Below are positions 52,050-60,734 of a stretch of 64,000 nt of DNA, piece by piece. The notes below the pieces were generated by a model. That model was given only the letters and a program-made list of their open reading frames with translations, searched no databases and had not been told where the DNA came from. Position 1 is the stretch's first letter. Each line of letters begins with the position of its first letter. This DNA is from Tenacibaculum sp. (lineage in GTDB: Bacteria > Bacteroidota > Bacteroidia > Flavobacteriales > Flavobacteriaceae), in the NCBI GenBank assembly GCA_022448525.1, contig JAKVCX010000009.1:62001-126000 (forward strand). Reading direction: 5' to 3'. Position numbers and translations under genes: made by a program.

Positions 52050-54835
52050 CGTAATAAACTAAAACTACCTTTTTTAATAGTGGTAACACCTGATGGAGTG
52101 GTAAGCTTTGCTTCAAACCAATAATCGTTAGATGGTAAAGGGTTTCCTTGGTAATTACCATTCCATCCTAAATCATCCATTGTTAGCGTATAAAGTAATA
52201 CTCCGAAACGATTATAAATGTTTACAATTCCATCAGTATAAAAACTTTGACCTAAGCCTTTAATGTGCCAAAGATCATTTATTCCGTCACCATTTGGAGT
52301 AAAAAACTTCGGATAACTTATAATTGAAATTTCAAAAGACTGAATTCCGCATCCATTTTTATCTCTTATAAGAATAGTGTAAAACCCACCATCAAGACTA
52401 TCAAAAAACGGTTCTTCTTGATAATCATAAATAGTGTTATTATCATTGTCAAGTAAACTAAACTCATAATTACCAATTCCAATATTATCAGTATTAATTG
52501 TAATACTATTATTATCAGAATCGTCTACAATTTCAAGATCCTCTTTTACCAAAGATGAAATACTTGATTCTTGAATAGTAATGAATTTAATATCTGATTG
52601 ACAATTCTTATCAGAGAAAGCTGAAACGGAGTATATTCCTCCTTTATCCACAGTCATACTTTCCGAACTACTAATAATTTCATTGAACTCGTTTCGCCAT
52701 TCATATGTATAATCTCCTGTAGGATTTTGAATATTAACATCAATTGTTGGTCTCAAATTAGAGCATAGAATAGCTAAGTTTTCAACTTCAAAATTAGGTT
52801 TTTGGTTTACTAGAAAATCAATCGTTGTTTCCTGAAAACAAGTGGTATAAATTGGGTTTTCAACTCTAACTCTTATTGTTTGTGTGTGAGTTGAGAAAGG
52901 ATTAGGTAGAGGACTTGAAAGTTCTGTATTATTTTCATCAATATATTTAATAATCAATCCTGATTGGTTACCTATAATATTCGATTCAATCTGTGATGTA
53001 TCGAATAAAGCTATTCCATCAAAATCTGTATCACAAGTTTCCTGTGTTTCGATTTTTGTAACAGATGGTACAGTGTTCACAATAAAATCAAAAGTAGTTT
53101 CAGAACTACATTTTCCGCTGGGATCTTGTGAACTGCTATTTTCAACAACTACTTTTATGGTTTGACTATGAGTGCTAAATGGATTCGGCAACGGACTAGG
53201 TAAACTATCACCATTTTCATCAAAGTAGTTTACTGTAACATTAGTTTGAGAACCAATAATTGTATTTTCTATGTTAGAAGTATCAAAAGAAAATAATCCG
53301 TCTCCATCGTTATCACATTCTGGGGTAATTGTTACTGGATTTGCAACAGGAATTTTTTCTGTAATTAAGGTAATATAGTTTCCAAAGCCTAAACATTCAT
53401 TATTTAGTGAACTCTCTACTCGAATGTAAATTTCTTGTTGATATGGACTATTGATGTTCTGAAAATTATTTAGAGTAGATTCAGGTATAGGATTAGTTTC
53501 AAATAAAGCGTCAGTTTCACCTTCAAAATAACTAATCATAATATTTTGATTGGATGGAAATAGATTTTTTATTTCTTCAGACACGCTACTAAAATCAAAA
53601 GAAGAAATACCATCATTTATATTTAATCCATCATCACACTTGTAAAAAGTTTTTTGGAAAGATGTTGGTATTTGGGTTGTAGAAACAGTAAGTTGAATTT
53701 TACTTGTAGCGAAGCAACCATTCTCGTTTTCAACTCTTGCCCAAATAGCATCAACACTTACATTTTGATTTTGATAGGTGTTAATGTTTTGAATTGGGTT
53801 ATTATTGCTTTCAGCTTCAGCTAAACTTTCAAAATATGAGATAGTGTAATTATCAGAGTTTGAAATTAGTTGTTCGTCTATCTCGTTAAGATTAAATAAA
53901 GAGTAACCATCTGTATCATCGTCACATTGGTTGAAAGATAAGTTAGTGTTTATCGATGGAACAGAAAAAATGGTAGTTTCTTTTTCAATAGTATATACTG
54001 TTCCATCAGTGTGAGTAACGGTAGCTGTCACATTATAAGTACCATTAGAAGAGTATGTATGTGTAGTGTTTAAATTACTTGAGGTATTATTAGTCCCAGA
54101 AGAAGGTTCGTTAAAATTCCAAATAACCGAACTAACTTCTGAGTGATTTGTTAAACTAAAATTACTTTGTTCTCCTTGGCATACTGAGTTGTGTATAATT
54201 TGAAAAGGGAGTGTAGTTTGTTTTTCACCATTTACAACGATATAAAAACGTGCATTTGGTCTTTTTAAAGCTCCAGGAAAATTATCGGTAGCTTGATACC
54301 CCGTTCCGTTACCAATTCCTAAACATCCTTTATACCAAGATTTCCCTGTGTCATTATCTGTTCCTGCAATTGTAGCAAGTGGTATTGTAGGGTTATTTGG
54401 AGTTACTGTCTTCTTGACTTCAACTAAAATTCTTTTGACATGAGCTGGTACTAGTATTGGGGTTTCAAAAGTTTTTTCTACAACTTTTGACACACTACTA
54501 GCATAGGGAATTGAATAGGTGTTACTACTACCAATTAATAGATTACTATCAAAAGAGCTAGGGAAGTTATCATCAATTTCATAAATGTTAAATTGATAAG
54601 ACGCACCTCCATAGGAGTAGTTTATAGCAAATTTACCGCTTTTAATAATAAATTCTTCGTTTTCTCCGATTCCGAAGTCGCTTAAAGTAAACTCTCTTGC
54701 CCATAATTCTGTTTCATAACAAGAGAACATGCCTTTGAACTTTACATCATTACCTATATTATTTGTTAATTCAATTTGAGAAAATAGCGAATGGATTCCA
54801 AAAAAGATTAGGATAAGGGGTATTATTCTTTTCAT
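52043..54835 (-). CDS. T9SS type B protein with PKD domain and four repeats
   Basis: The protein is 930 residues. A signal peptide (MKRIIPLILIFFGIHSLFSQ) leads to an N-terminal beta region and a PKD domain (EVSSVIWNFNEP, NTTHTYSSNGTYNVTATVTH). Four tandem repeats of about 90-110 residues then start with CDDDTDG-, CDDGLN-, CDNDGDG- and CDTDFDG-type acidic motifs. The gliding-motility-type C-terminal domain (FFTPNGDGINDLW, IYNRFGVLLY, GWNGNYQGNPLPSNDYW) marks T9SS type B export. It is a surface protein, perhaps adhesive; no enzyme motif is seen. Confidence 0.87.
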   Translation of the reverse strand: MKRIIPLILIFFGIHSLFSQIELTNNIGNDVKFKGMFSCYETELWAREFTLSDFGIGENEEFIIKSGKFAINYSYGGASYQFNIYEIDDNFPSSFDSNLLIGSSNTYSIPYASSVSKVVEKTFETPILVPAHVKRILVEVKKTVTPNNPTIPLATIAGTDNDTGKSWYKGCLGIGNGTGYQATDNFPGALKRPNARFYIVVNGEKQTTLPFQIIHNSVCQGEQSNFSLTNHSEVSSVIWNFNEPSSGTNNTSSNLNTTHTYSSNGTYNVTATVTHTDGTVYTIEKETTIFSVPSINTNLSFNQCDDDTDGYSLFNLNEIDEQLISNSDNYTISYFESLAEAESNNNPIQNINTYQNQNVSVDAIWARVENENGCFATSKIQLTVSTTQIPTSFQKTFYKCDDGLNINDGISSFDFSSVSEEIKNLFPSNQNIMISYFEGETDALFETNPIPESTLNNFQNINSPYQQEIYIRVESSLNNECLGFGNYITLITEKIPVANPVTITPECDNDGDGLFSFDTSNIENTIIGSQTNVTVNYFDENGDSLPSPLPNPFSTHSQTIKVVVENSSSQDPSGKCSSETTFDFIVNTVPSVTKIETQETCDTDFDGIALFDTSQIESNIIGNQSGLIIKYIDENNTELSSPLPNPFSTHTQTIRVRVENPIYTTCFQETTIDFLVNQKPNFEVENLAILCSNLRPTIDVNIQNPTGDYTYEWRNEFNEIISSSESMTVDKGGIYSVSAFSDKNCQSDIKFITIQESSISSLVKEDLEIVDDSDNNSITINTDNIGIGNYEFSLLDNDNNTIYDYQEEPFFDSLDGGFYTILIRDKNGCGIQSFEISIISYPKFFTPNGDGINDLWHIKGLGQSFYTDGIVNIYNRFGVLLYTLTMDDLGWNGNYQGNPLPSNDYWFEAKLTTPSGVTTIKKGSFSLLRK
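52855..53945 (-). repeat. Four tandem coding repeats in the T9SS type B protein
   Basis: The protein repeats run approximately at 53720-53940, 53390-53645, 53140-53320 and 52855-53037. Each has a Cys-Asp-rich start, a FDxSxI-like helix, an ISYF/VNYFDE-like strand and a RVEN-like end. The last two are most alike and share PLPNPFSTH-QTI at the same place. Confidence 0.7.
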
Positions 54836-54946
54836 AGGCTGCGAAATTAAGGAATCGTAATCAAAATACTAATAACTACTTTAAGTAATTATGAAACCAA
54901 TTATAATTTCATTTCACTACATTTATAACAACCAAATTATATGTAA

Positions 54947-56077
54947 ATGAAATCTTTTTTTATATCCCTAGTTTCAATAGTTCTTATTTCTTGTGGGCAA
55001 TTAGAAAAATCTGATTCAAAGGAAACAAAATCATCAAATGCTAATTCAGTTGAAGTAGTGGAGGTAGAGAGTTTATCCTTAACTCTTGAACAAGCAAATA
55101 AATTAGCAAGTTTACCTATACATTGTATCAACGTTGAGTATCCGAATAAGTTAAATCAAACAATTGGAAGTGGAGAAGATTTAAAATCTCCAAAAGAATT
55201 ACATCCTACTTTTTATGGTTGTTTCGATTGGCATTCTTCGGTACATGGCCACTGGAGTTTAGTTGCGTTACTGAAACAATTTCCAAATCTTGATAATGCT
55301 GAAACTATTAAAGCACAATTACTTCAAAATATTTCAAAAGAAAATATAGAAAAAGAAGTAAAATACTTTTATGGAAAATATAATAAGAGCTATGAACGAA
55401 CCTATGGTTGGGCTTGGTTATTAAAATTAGCTGAAGAATTACATACATGGGATGATGAAACTGCCAGAGTCCTTGAAAAAAACTTACAGCCTCTTACAGA
55501 TTTGATTGTTGGAAAATACTTTGAGTTTTTACCGAAATTGAAATATCCAATTAGAGTAGGAGAGCATGCTAATACTGCATTTGGATTAACTTTTGCCTGG
55601 GATTACGCAAATACTGTTAGCAATGCTGAATTAAAGCTGTTAATTGAAACTAGAGCAAAAGCATTTTATTTAAAAGATCAGAACTGTCCTTTGTCATGGG
55701 AGCCGAGCGGATTTGACTTTCTTTCTCCATGCTTACAAGAAGCGGCAATTATGAAACGAGTTTTATCTAAAGAATTATTTGATGATTGGTTTGATAAATT
55801 TCTACCACAATTGAAAGATGTAAATTTTCAATTTCCTGTAGGAGAAGTATCGGATAGAACAGATGGTAAGTTAGTTCATTTAGATGGTGTCAATTTTTCT
55901 AGAGCTTGGGCGTTGAATAAAATCATTGAAGGGTCTCCAGAATTAAATCATTTAAAGAAAATGGCAAATCAACATATAGAATACTCATTACCAAATTTAG
56001 TTGGTGATAGTTATGAAGGAGGACATTGGCTTGGAAGTTTTGCTATTTATGCATTAAAATCTTCTAAGAATGATTAA
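54947..56077 (+). CDS. DUF2891 lipoprotein
   Basis: The protein is 376 residues. A signal ending in IVLISC (Cys 16) is a lipobox. The DUF2891-like body reads HPTFYGCFDWHSSVHGHWSL, RTYGWAWLLKLAEEL, RVGEHANTAFGLTFAWDYA and WEPSGFDFLSPCLQEA, an all-alpha pattern with many conserved His, Asp and Trp residues. The family has no proven function. The gene is the first of an overlapping operon with an Nramp transporter and pxpABC, so a role in 5-oxoproline or peptide use is possible; this is inference. Confidence 0.85.
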   Translation: MKSFFISLVSIVLISCGQLEKSDSKETKSSNANSVEVVEVESLSLTLEQANKLASLPIHCINVEYPNKLNQTIGSGEDLKSPKELHPTFYGCFDWHSSVHGHWSLVALLKQFPNLDNAETIKAQLLQNISKENIEKEVKYFYGKYNKSYERTYGWAWLLKLAEELHTWDDETARVLEKNLQPLTDLIVGKYFEFLPKLKYPIRVGEHANTAFGLTFAWDYANTVSNAELKLLIETRAKAFYLKDQNCPLSWEPSGFDFLSPCLQEAAIMKRVLSKELFDDWFDKFLPQLKDVNFQFPVGEVSDRTDGKLVHLDGVNFSRAWALNKIIEGSPELNHLKKMANQHIEYSLPNLVGDSYEGGHWLGSFAIYALKSSKND

Positions 56078-57296
56078 AAAGTTATTCAAAAATATTGGTC
56101 CAGGAACCTTAGTTGCAGCAGCATTTATAGGTCCAGGAACGGTGACTGTTTGTACTATTGCTGGTGTTAATTTCGGGTTCAATTTGCTTTGGGCGATGCT
56201 CATTTCGATATTAGCTACGATTTTCTTACAAGAAATGGCCGCTCGTTTAGGAATTATTTCCCAAAAAGGATTATCAGAAGTTATTCGAGAAGAAGTTAAA
56301 AATCCTGTTTTTAAAAGTATTTTAATTGCTCTGATATTGGTCGCTATTGTTATCGGGAATTCTTTATATGAAGCGGGAAATATTAGTGGTGGAGTTTTAG
56401 GTCTAGAAACTGTTCTAGGAAGCCAAAACTATATGATGGGTCCATTTTATGTAAATGCATTGAGTATTATTATAGGAGTAATCGCATTCGCATTGTTATA
56501 TGTAGGTAACTATAAGTTTTTAGAAAGAGTTTTAGTGAGCTTGGTACTTATTATGAGTTTGTCTTTCTTAATCACAGCAATTATAACAAAACCCAATGTA
56601 ATTGAAATTTTCAAAGGGTTAGTAGTTCCTAAACTTCCAGAGAATGGATTATTAACCGTAATCGCATTGATTGGTACAACTGTGGTTCCATATAATCTAT
56701 TCTTGCATGCTTCTTTAGTGAAAGAAAAATGGAACAAACCTGAGGATATCAATAGTGTAAAAAAGGATACAATTATTTCGATTGCATTAGGAGGATTAGT
56801 ATCGATGGCTATTATCATTTCTGCAGCAAGTATAAACTCAGATACAATTGCGAATGTTTCTGATTTAGCAAAAGGATTAGAACCATTATATGGAGCATTT
56901 GCAAAATACTTTTTGGCAATTGGTTTATTTGCGGCTGGTATTACTTCTGCAATAACTGCGCCTTTAGCAGCAGCTTATGTTGCAAAAGGATGTTTAGGCT
57001 GGAAAGGAAATTTGAAATCTAAAAATTTTAGAGGAGTCTGGATTTTTATTTTACTTCTAGGAATTTTATTTTCATCATTAGGGGTAAAACCAATACAAAT
57101 AATTAAAGTTGCTCAAGTTGCGAATGGTTTATTGTTACCATTAATTGCTGGAATTTTACTATGGGTAATGAATAAAGAGTCCGTCTTAGGAAAATTCAAG
57201 AATACCAAAACACAAAATTTTATTGGACTATGCTTGTTGGTGTTTACGATTTTCTTAGGCTTAAAAAGTATTCTAAAAGTTTTAAATGTTTACTAA
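56070..57296 (+). CDS. Nramp-family transporter
   Basis: The protein is 408 residues with about 11 helices. The first-helix Nramp core is IGPGTLVAAAFIGPGTVTVC; the canonical DPGN metal motif of helix 1 reads GPGT here, so it is not a standard Mn/Fe importer. The TVVPYNLFLHASL segment is in the place of helix 6. In Bacillus subtilis, ycsG encodes an Nramp-type protein next to ycsF and kip genes, the same context as here. It overlaps both neighbours. Confidence 0.85.
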   Translation: MIKKLFKNIGPGTLVAAAFIGPGTVTVCTIAGVNFGFNLLWAMLISILATIFLQEMAARLGIISQKGLSEVIREEVKNPVFKSILIALILVAIVIGNSLYEAGNISGGVLGLETVLGSQNYMMGPFYVNALSIIIGVIAFALLYVGNYKFLERVLVSLVLIMSLSFLITAIITKPNVIEIFKGLVVPKLPENGLLTVIALIGTTVVPYNLFLHASLVKEKWNKPEDINSVKKDTIISIALGGLVSMAIIISAASINSDTIANVSDLAKGLEPLYGAFAKYFLAIGLFAAGITSAITAPLAAAYVAKGCLGWKGNLKSKNFRGVWIFILLLGILFSSLGVKPIQIIKVAQVANGLLLPLIAGILLWVMNKESVLGKFKNTKTQNFIGLCLLVFTIFLGLKSILKVLNVY

Positions 57297-58014
57297 ACAA
57301 ATAGATATTAATTGTGATGTAGCTGAAGGATTAGGTAATGAAAAGCGTTTAATGCCTTATCTAAATTCATGTAATATAGCTTGTGCAGCGCACGCAGGAA
57401 GTAACGAAGTAATTGATGAGGTGATTTCATTAGCGAAATCACATAAAGTTAAAATTGGAGCACATCCTTCATTTCCCGATAGAGAAAATTTCGGAAGAAA
57501 AATTATGAATATTTCTTTTTCTGAACTTCAGAAAAGTATTCGTAGTCAGATTCAATTAGTAAAAAGTAAAACAGAAGAGTACGGAGAACGTTTGCATCAT
57601 ATTAAGCCACATGGAGCTTTATATAATATAGCAGCCAAAGAGAAGAGCTATGCTGAAATTATTGTTGCTGAGTTGGTTCGATTAGACTATCCGGTTTTTT
57701 TATACGCACCCTATAATTCTGTTATCTCAAGCTTAGCTAAAGAGAATGGGATTCAAGTAATGTTTGAAGCTTTTGTAGACAGAAATTATAATAGTGATTT
57801 GTCTTTAGTGTCTCGAACACTCCCAAATGCAATTATTAAAGAAAATGAAACTGCTTGGGAACAATTAAAATCAATGATTGATAATGAAGAGTTAATTTCT
57901 ATACAAGGAGAAAAAGTAAAGATAAAAGCAGATACATTTTGCATTCATGGCGATCATGAAAATGCTTTGGAATTACTTCAGTTTATTCGAATGAAACTCT
58001 CACAAAATGATTAA
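57286..58014 (+). CDS. pxpA: 5-oxoprolinase subunit A (LamB/YcsF family)
   Basis: The protein is 242 residues. The family motifs are visible: IDINCDVAEGLGNEKRLMPY, ACAAHAGSNEVIDEVISLA, GAHPSFPDRENFGR and HIKPHGALYN. With PxpB and PxpC it hydrolyses 5-oxoproline to glutamate with ATP. It overlaps the transporter gene by 11 bp and pxpB by 8 bp. Confidence 0.94.
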   Translation: MFTKQIDINCDVAEGLGNEKRLMPYLNSCNIACAAHAGSNEVIDEVISLAKSHKVKIGAHPSFPDRENFGRKIMNISFSELQKSIRSQIQLVKSKTEEYGERLHHIKPHGALYNIAAKEKSYAEIIVAELVRLDYPVFLYAPYNSVISSLAKENGIQVMFEAFVDRNYNSDLSLVSRTLPNAIIKENETAWEQLKSMIDNEELISIQGEKVKIKADTFCIHGDHENALELLQFIRMKLSQND

Positions 58015-58735
58015 GGAAATCAAATCTAATCGTTTTGGAGAGAAGGCAATTTTATTAACTTGGAAAAACGAAATATCGCCAAAGATTATTGAAGATATTA
58101 ATAACTTCAAAAGTAGTATTCTACAGAAAAAGCACACACAGATTACTGATTTCATCATTGGTTATAATTCTTTGCTTTTAAAATATAATGATGATTTCAA
58201 CTTTTCTCAAGAAATAGAAGAGTTGAAAAACTTGTATGAAAAGAGGAATTTAACATCACAAAACATAAAATTCTGTTGGGAAATTCCAGTTTGCTATAAT
58301 ACTGACTTTGGTTTCGATATAGAGAATTTATCGGAGAAGTTGAACTTGTCTGTTGATGAGATTATTCGTAAACATTCCAGTGTAGATTATACGGTTTACT
58401 TTATCGGATTTTTACCAGGATTTCTTTATTTAGGAGGTTTGAATACTTTTTTGGAAGTCAATCGAAAGGCGACTCCACTTTTGAATGTTCCTAAAGGTTC
58501 TGTGGCAATAGGAGGTAAACAAACAGGAATTTATCCAAATGAAAGCGCCGGTGGTTGGCATATAATTGGGAGGACACCAATAAACTTCTTTAATCTTGAA
58601 AATGATCTTCCTTGTTTTGCAAAATCTGGAGATCAGTTACGGTTTAAACCTATTTCATTAAAAGAGTTTAAAAGAATAGAAGTTGAAATAGCATTGAGTC
58701 AATATGAAATAACAAAAACCGTAATTCATGATTAA
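58007..58735 (+). CDS. pxpB: 5-oxoprolinase subunit B (KipI family)
   Basis: The protein is 242 residues. Conserved KipI segments include EIPVCYNTDFGFDIENLSEK, YTVYFIGFLPGFLYLGGL, PKGSVAIGGKQTGIYPNES and GGWHIIGRTP. It is the partner of PxpC in the ATP-dependent 5-oxoprolinase. It overlaps pxpA and pxpC by 8 bp each. Confidence 0.94.
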   Translation: MIKEIKSNRFGEKAILLTWKNEISPKIIEDINNFKSSILQKKHTQITDFIIGYNSLLLKYNDDFNFSQEIEELKNLYEKRNLTSQNIKFCWEIPVCYNTDFGFDIENLSEKLNLSVDEIIRKHSSVDYTVYFIGFLPGFLYLGGLNTFLEVNRKATPLLNVPKGSVAIGGKQTGIYPNESAGGWHIIGRTPINFFNLENDLPCFAKSGDQLRFKPISLKEFKRIEVEIALSQYEITKTVIHD

Positions 58736-59570
58736 AGTTATTTCACCGGGTATTTCAACTACAATTCAAGATGAAGGTAGATCAGGATTCGCTCATTATG
58801 GTGTTCCTACCTCAGGAGCAATGGATGCACGTTCATATCAACTAGCAAATGCTATATTAAATAATGAACATAATTCTGCCGTACTTGAAATTACGTATGG
58901 AAATGCGAAGTTTGAGTTTTTAGTGGATCATGAAATTTGTATTTCAGGAGCAAACTTCACACCTCAAATCAACAATAAAGAAATCAGTTTAAACAAACGA
59001 ATCTTTGTATCGAAAGGAGATCAACTCACTTTTGGTAATAGAATCTATGGTCTTAGAATTTATTTGGCCGTTAAAGGAGGAATTCACTCAGAAGTAAAGC
59101 TGAAAAGTAGAAGCATGTATAAAGGAATTACCGAAACATCTAAACTTAGTAAGGGTGATATTATTTCTACAGTAAGTTTAAATGAAAAATTAGAAGACAC
59201 ATACACAAAATTTAAAATTGACGAAGAACATTTCACAAGTTCAATTATAAAATGTTTTAAAGGACCAGAATTTGATTTGTTATCAAGAAAACAGCAGGAA
59301 AAACTACATAATACTACGTTTTCAATTTCTTCAATGAATAGTAGGATGGGGTATATGTTGAGAGAAAAAGTTGAAAATAATTTGCCTTCAATTTTATCTT
59401 CGGGAGTTTTACCAGGAACAGTTCAATTAACTCCTTCTGGAGAATTAATAATTTTAATGAGAGATTGTCAAGTTACTGGAGGATACCCAAGAATACTTCA
59501 ATTAACGGAAGAAGCAATAAATAGATTGGCGCAAAAAACAACAAATGATCTTGTTAATTTTAGAATATAA
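58728..59570 (+). CDS. pxpC: 5-oxoprolinase subunit C (KipA family)
   Basis: The protein is 280 residues. Conserved KipA segments include ISPGISTTIQDEGRSGFAHY, GVPTSGAMDARSYQLAN, LEITYGNAKFEFL and the C-terminal SGVLPGTVQLTPSGELIILM and TGGYPRI. It is the last gene of the operon and is followed by a terminator. Confidence 0.94.
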   Translation: MIKVISPGISTTIQDEGRSGFAHYGVPTSGAMDARSYQLANAILNNEHNSAVLEITYGNAKFEFLVDHEICISGANFTPQINNKEISLNKRIFVSKGDQLTFGNRIYGLRIYLAVKGGIHSEVKLKSRSMYKGITETSKLSKGDIISTVSLNEKLEDTYTKFKIDEEHFTSSIIKCFKGPEFDLLSRKQQEKLHNTTFSISSMNSRMGYMLREKVENNLPSILSSGVLPGTVQLTPSGELIILMRDCQVTGGYPRILQLTEEAINRLAQKTTNDLVNFRI

Positions 59571-59605
59571 AAAAGCCTCACATTTTTGCGAGGCTTTTAT
59601 TTTAT
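59569..59605 (+). terminator. Bidirectional terminator after pxpC
   Basis: AAAAGCCTC (59571-59579) pairs with GAGGCTTTT (59590-59598 approximately) around a ten-base loop. The convergent TlpA-like gene ends just beyond. Confidence 0.8.
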
Positions 59606-60606
59606 ATGTTAAGTGAATTAAATAGTTCAACAAGTTTCGGATCAGAAGGCCTTGGCGCATCTGCATTAACGATGTTTCCATCAGGGTCAATTAAAATGAA
59701 CCTAGGAATTGAGCTAATTCTGTATGCCTTAGGAAATTCTTTGTCTTCATTGGCATATAACTGAATTCCTCCAAGATTTTTTTCTTCAACCATGTCTGTC
59801 CAAGTGAAATAATCATCTCTTTTATCAATTGAAATACTTACAAATTGAATGTTCTTATCATGATAATCTTTTTCAAGTTTTTGTAAAGATGGAATTTCAG
59901 CTAAACAAGGGTTACACCAAGTTGCCCATACATCAATGTAAACATATTTACCTTTTAAGTCATCTAAAGAAACAGTTTCTCTATCTGGTTTTTCGTAATC
60001 AACAAATTTAGGAGCCGCTTTTCCTTGTCCTAATTCGTTTTTTAAATACATTTTTTCTTCATGCATAGACTTTACTTGTCTTTCTAAAGCTTCTATATTC
60101 TTTGATTGTGCAGAAGTAAAAGCAGTGTCTAATACCTTATTCGTTAAACGAGTTTTAAAATCAGATACATAGGTAGTTAGTTTTGTGTCGAATTCAGCTT
60201 GTGGTAATTCAATCATCGCCATTACACCTTTATTAAACTCTAATTGGTTAATCGCAGTTTTTACCATAAAGTTACTCTCTGCAGCTCCTTTTCCTGAAAA
60301 AATAATTGTATTAATAAAGTCCTTCCCATCTGCGTCCATAACAATTTCATCACCGTTACGTAAGTAAGCGCTTGCATATTGTTTTCCATCAAATATTGCA
60401 AAATATCCGTCTTTAACTTTTAAAGTGTCTTTAAAAGTTCCATTTTCATCCAATTTAATTACTTTGTTGTATCCTGTCTGACGATTTGCAATAACTATTG
60501 AGTCTGAGTTTTGATTTGTAATATTTCCTGAGAAATTTACAAAGTCATTTTTCTTACACGATGTTAAAGCTAACATTGCTAAGAATACATATAATACATT
60601 CTTCAT
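59602..60606 (-). CDS. TlpA-like thiol-disulfide lipoprotein with DUF4369-type N-terminus
   Basis: The protein is 334 residues. A lipobox (ALTSC, Cys 17) anchors it. Residues 25-110 are a beta-rich DUF4369-type region, then a helical linker (about 110-195). The C-terminal 130 residues are a TlpA/thioredoxin domain with DVWATWCNPCLAEIPSLQ (CNPC active site) and the cis-Pro strand SSIPRFILIDPDG. It probably handles disulfides in the periplasm. It is divergent from dnaE and has its own terminator. Confidence 0.9.
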   Translation of the reverse strand: MKNVLYVFLAMLALTSCKKNDFVNFSGNITNQNSDSIVIANRQTGYNKVIKLDENGTFKDTLKVKDGYFAIFDGKQYASAYLRNGDEIVMDADGKDFINTIIFSGKGAAESNFMVKTAINQLEFNKGVMAMIELPQAEFDTKLTTYVSDFKTRLTNKVLDTAFTSAQSKNIEALERQVKSMHEEKMYLKNELGQGKAAPKFVDYEKPDRETVSLDDLKGKYVYIDVWATWCNPCLAEIPSLQKLEKDYHDKNIQFVSISIDKRDDYFTWTDMVEEKNLGGIQLYANEDKEFPKAYRISSIPRFILIDPDGNIVNADAPRPSDPKLVELFNSLNI

Positions 60607-60670
60607 CTTATATAAAATTAGGTTGAGTAAAAATAGTGGAAATAATTAATTATTCTAAAAAATGAAATGA

Positions 60671-60701
60671 TTTATCATGTTGCGAATAAATCGTAACTTT
60701 A
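60671..60701 (+). promoter_or_regulatory. Weak promoter candidate before dnaE
   Basis: TTTA (60671-60674), a 19-base spacer and TAACTTTA (60694-60701) approximate the TTTG-N19-TAnnTTTG promoter. Both boxes deviate from consensus. Confidence 0.35.
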
Positions 60702-60734
60702 CTCCTTTAAAAATCACAAGAACTTTTTTGCTGA

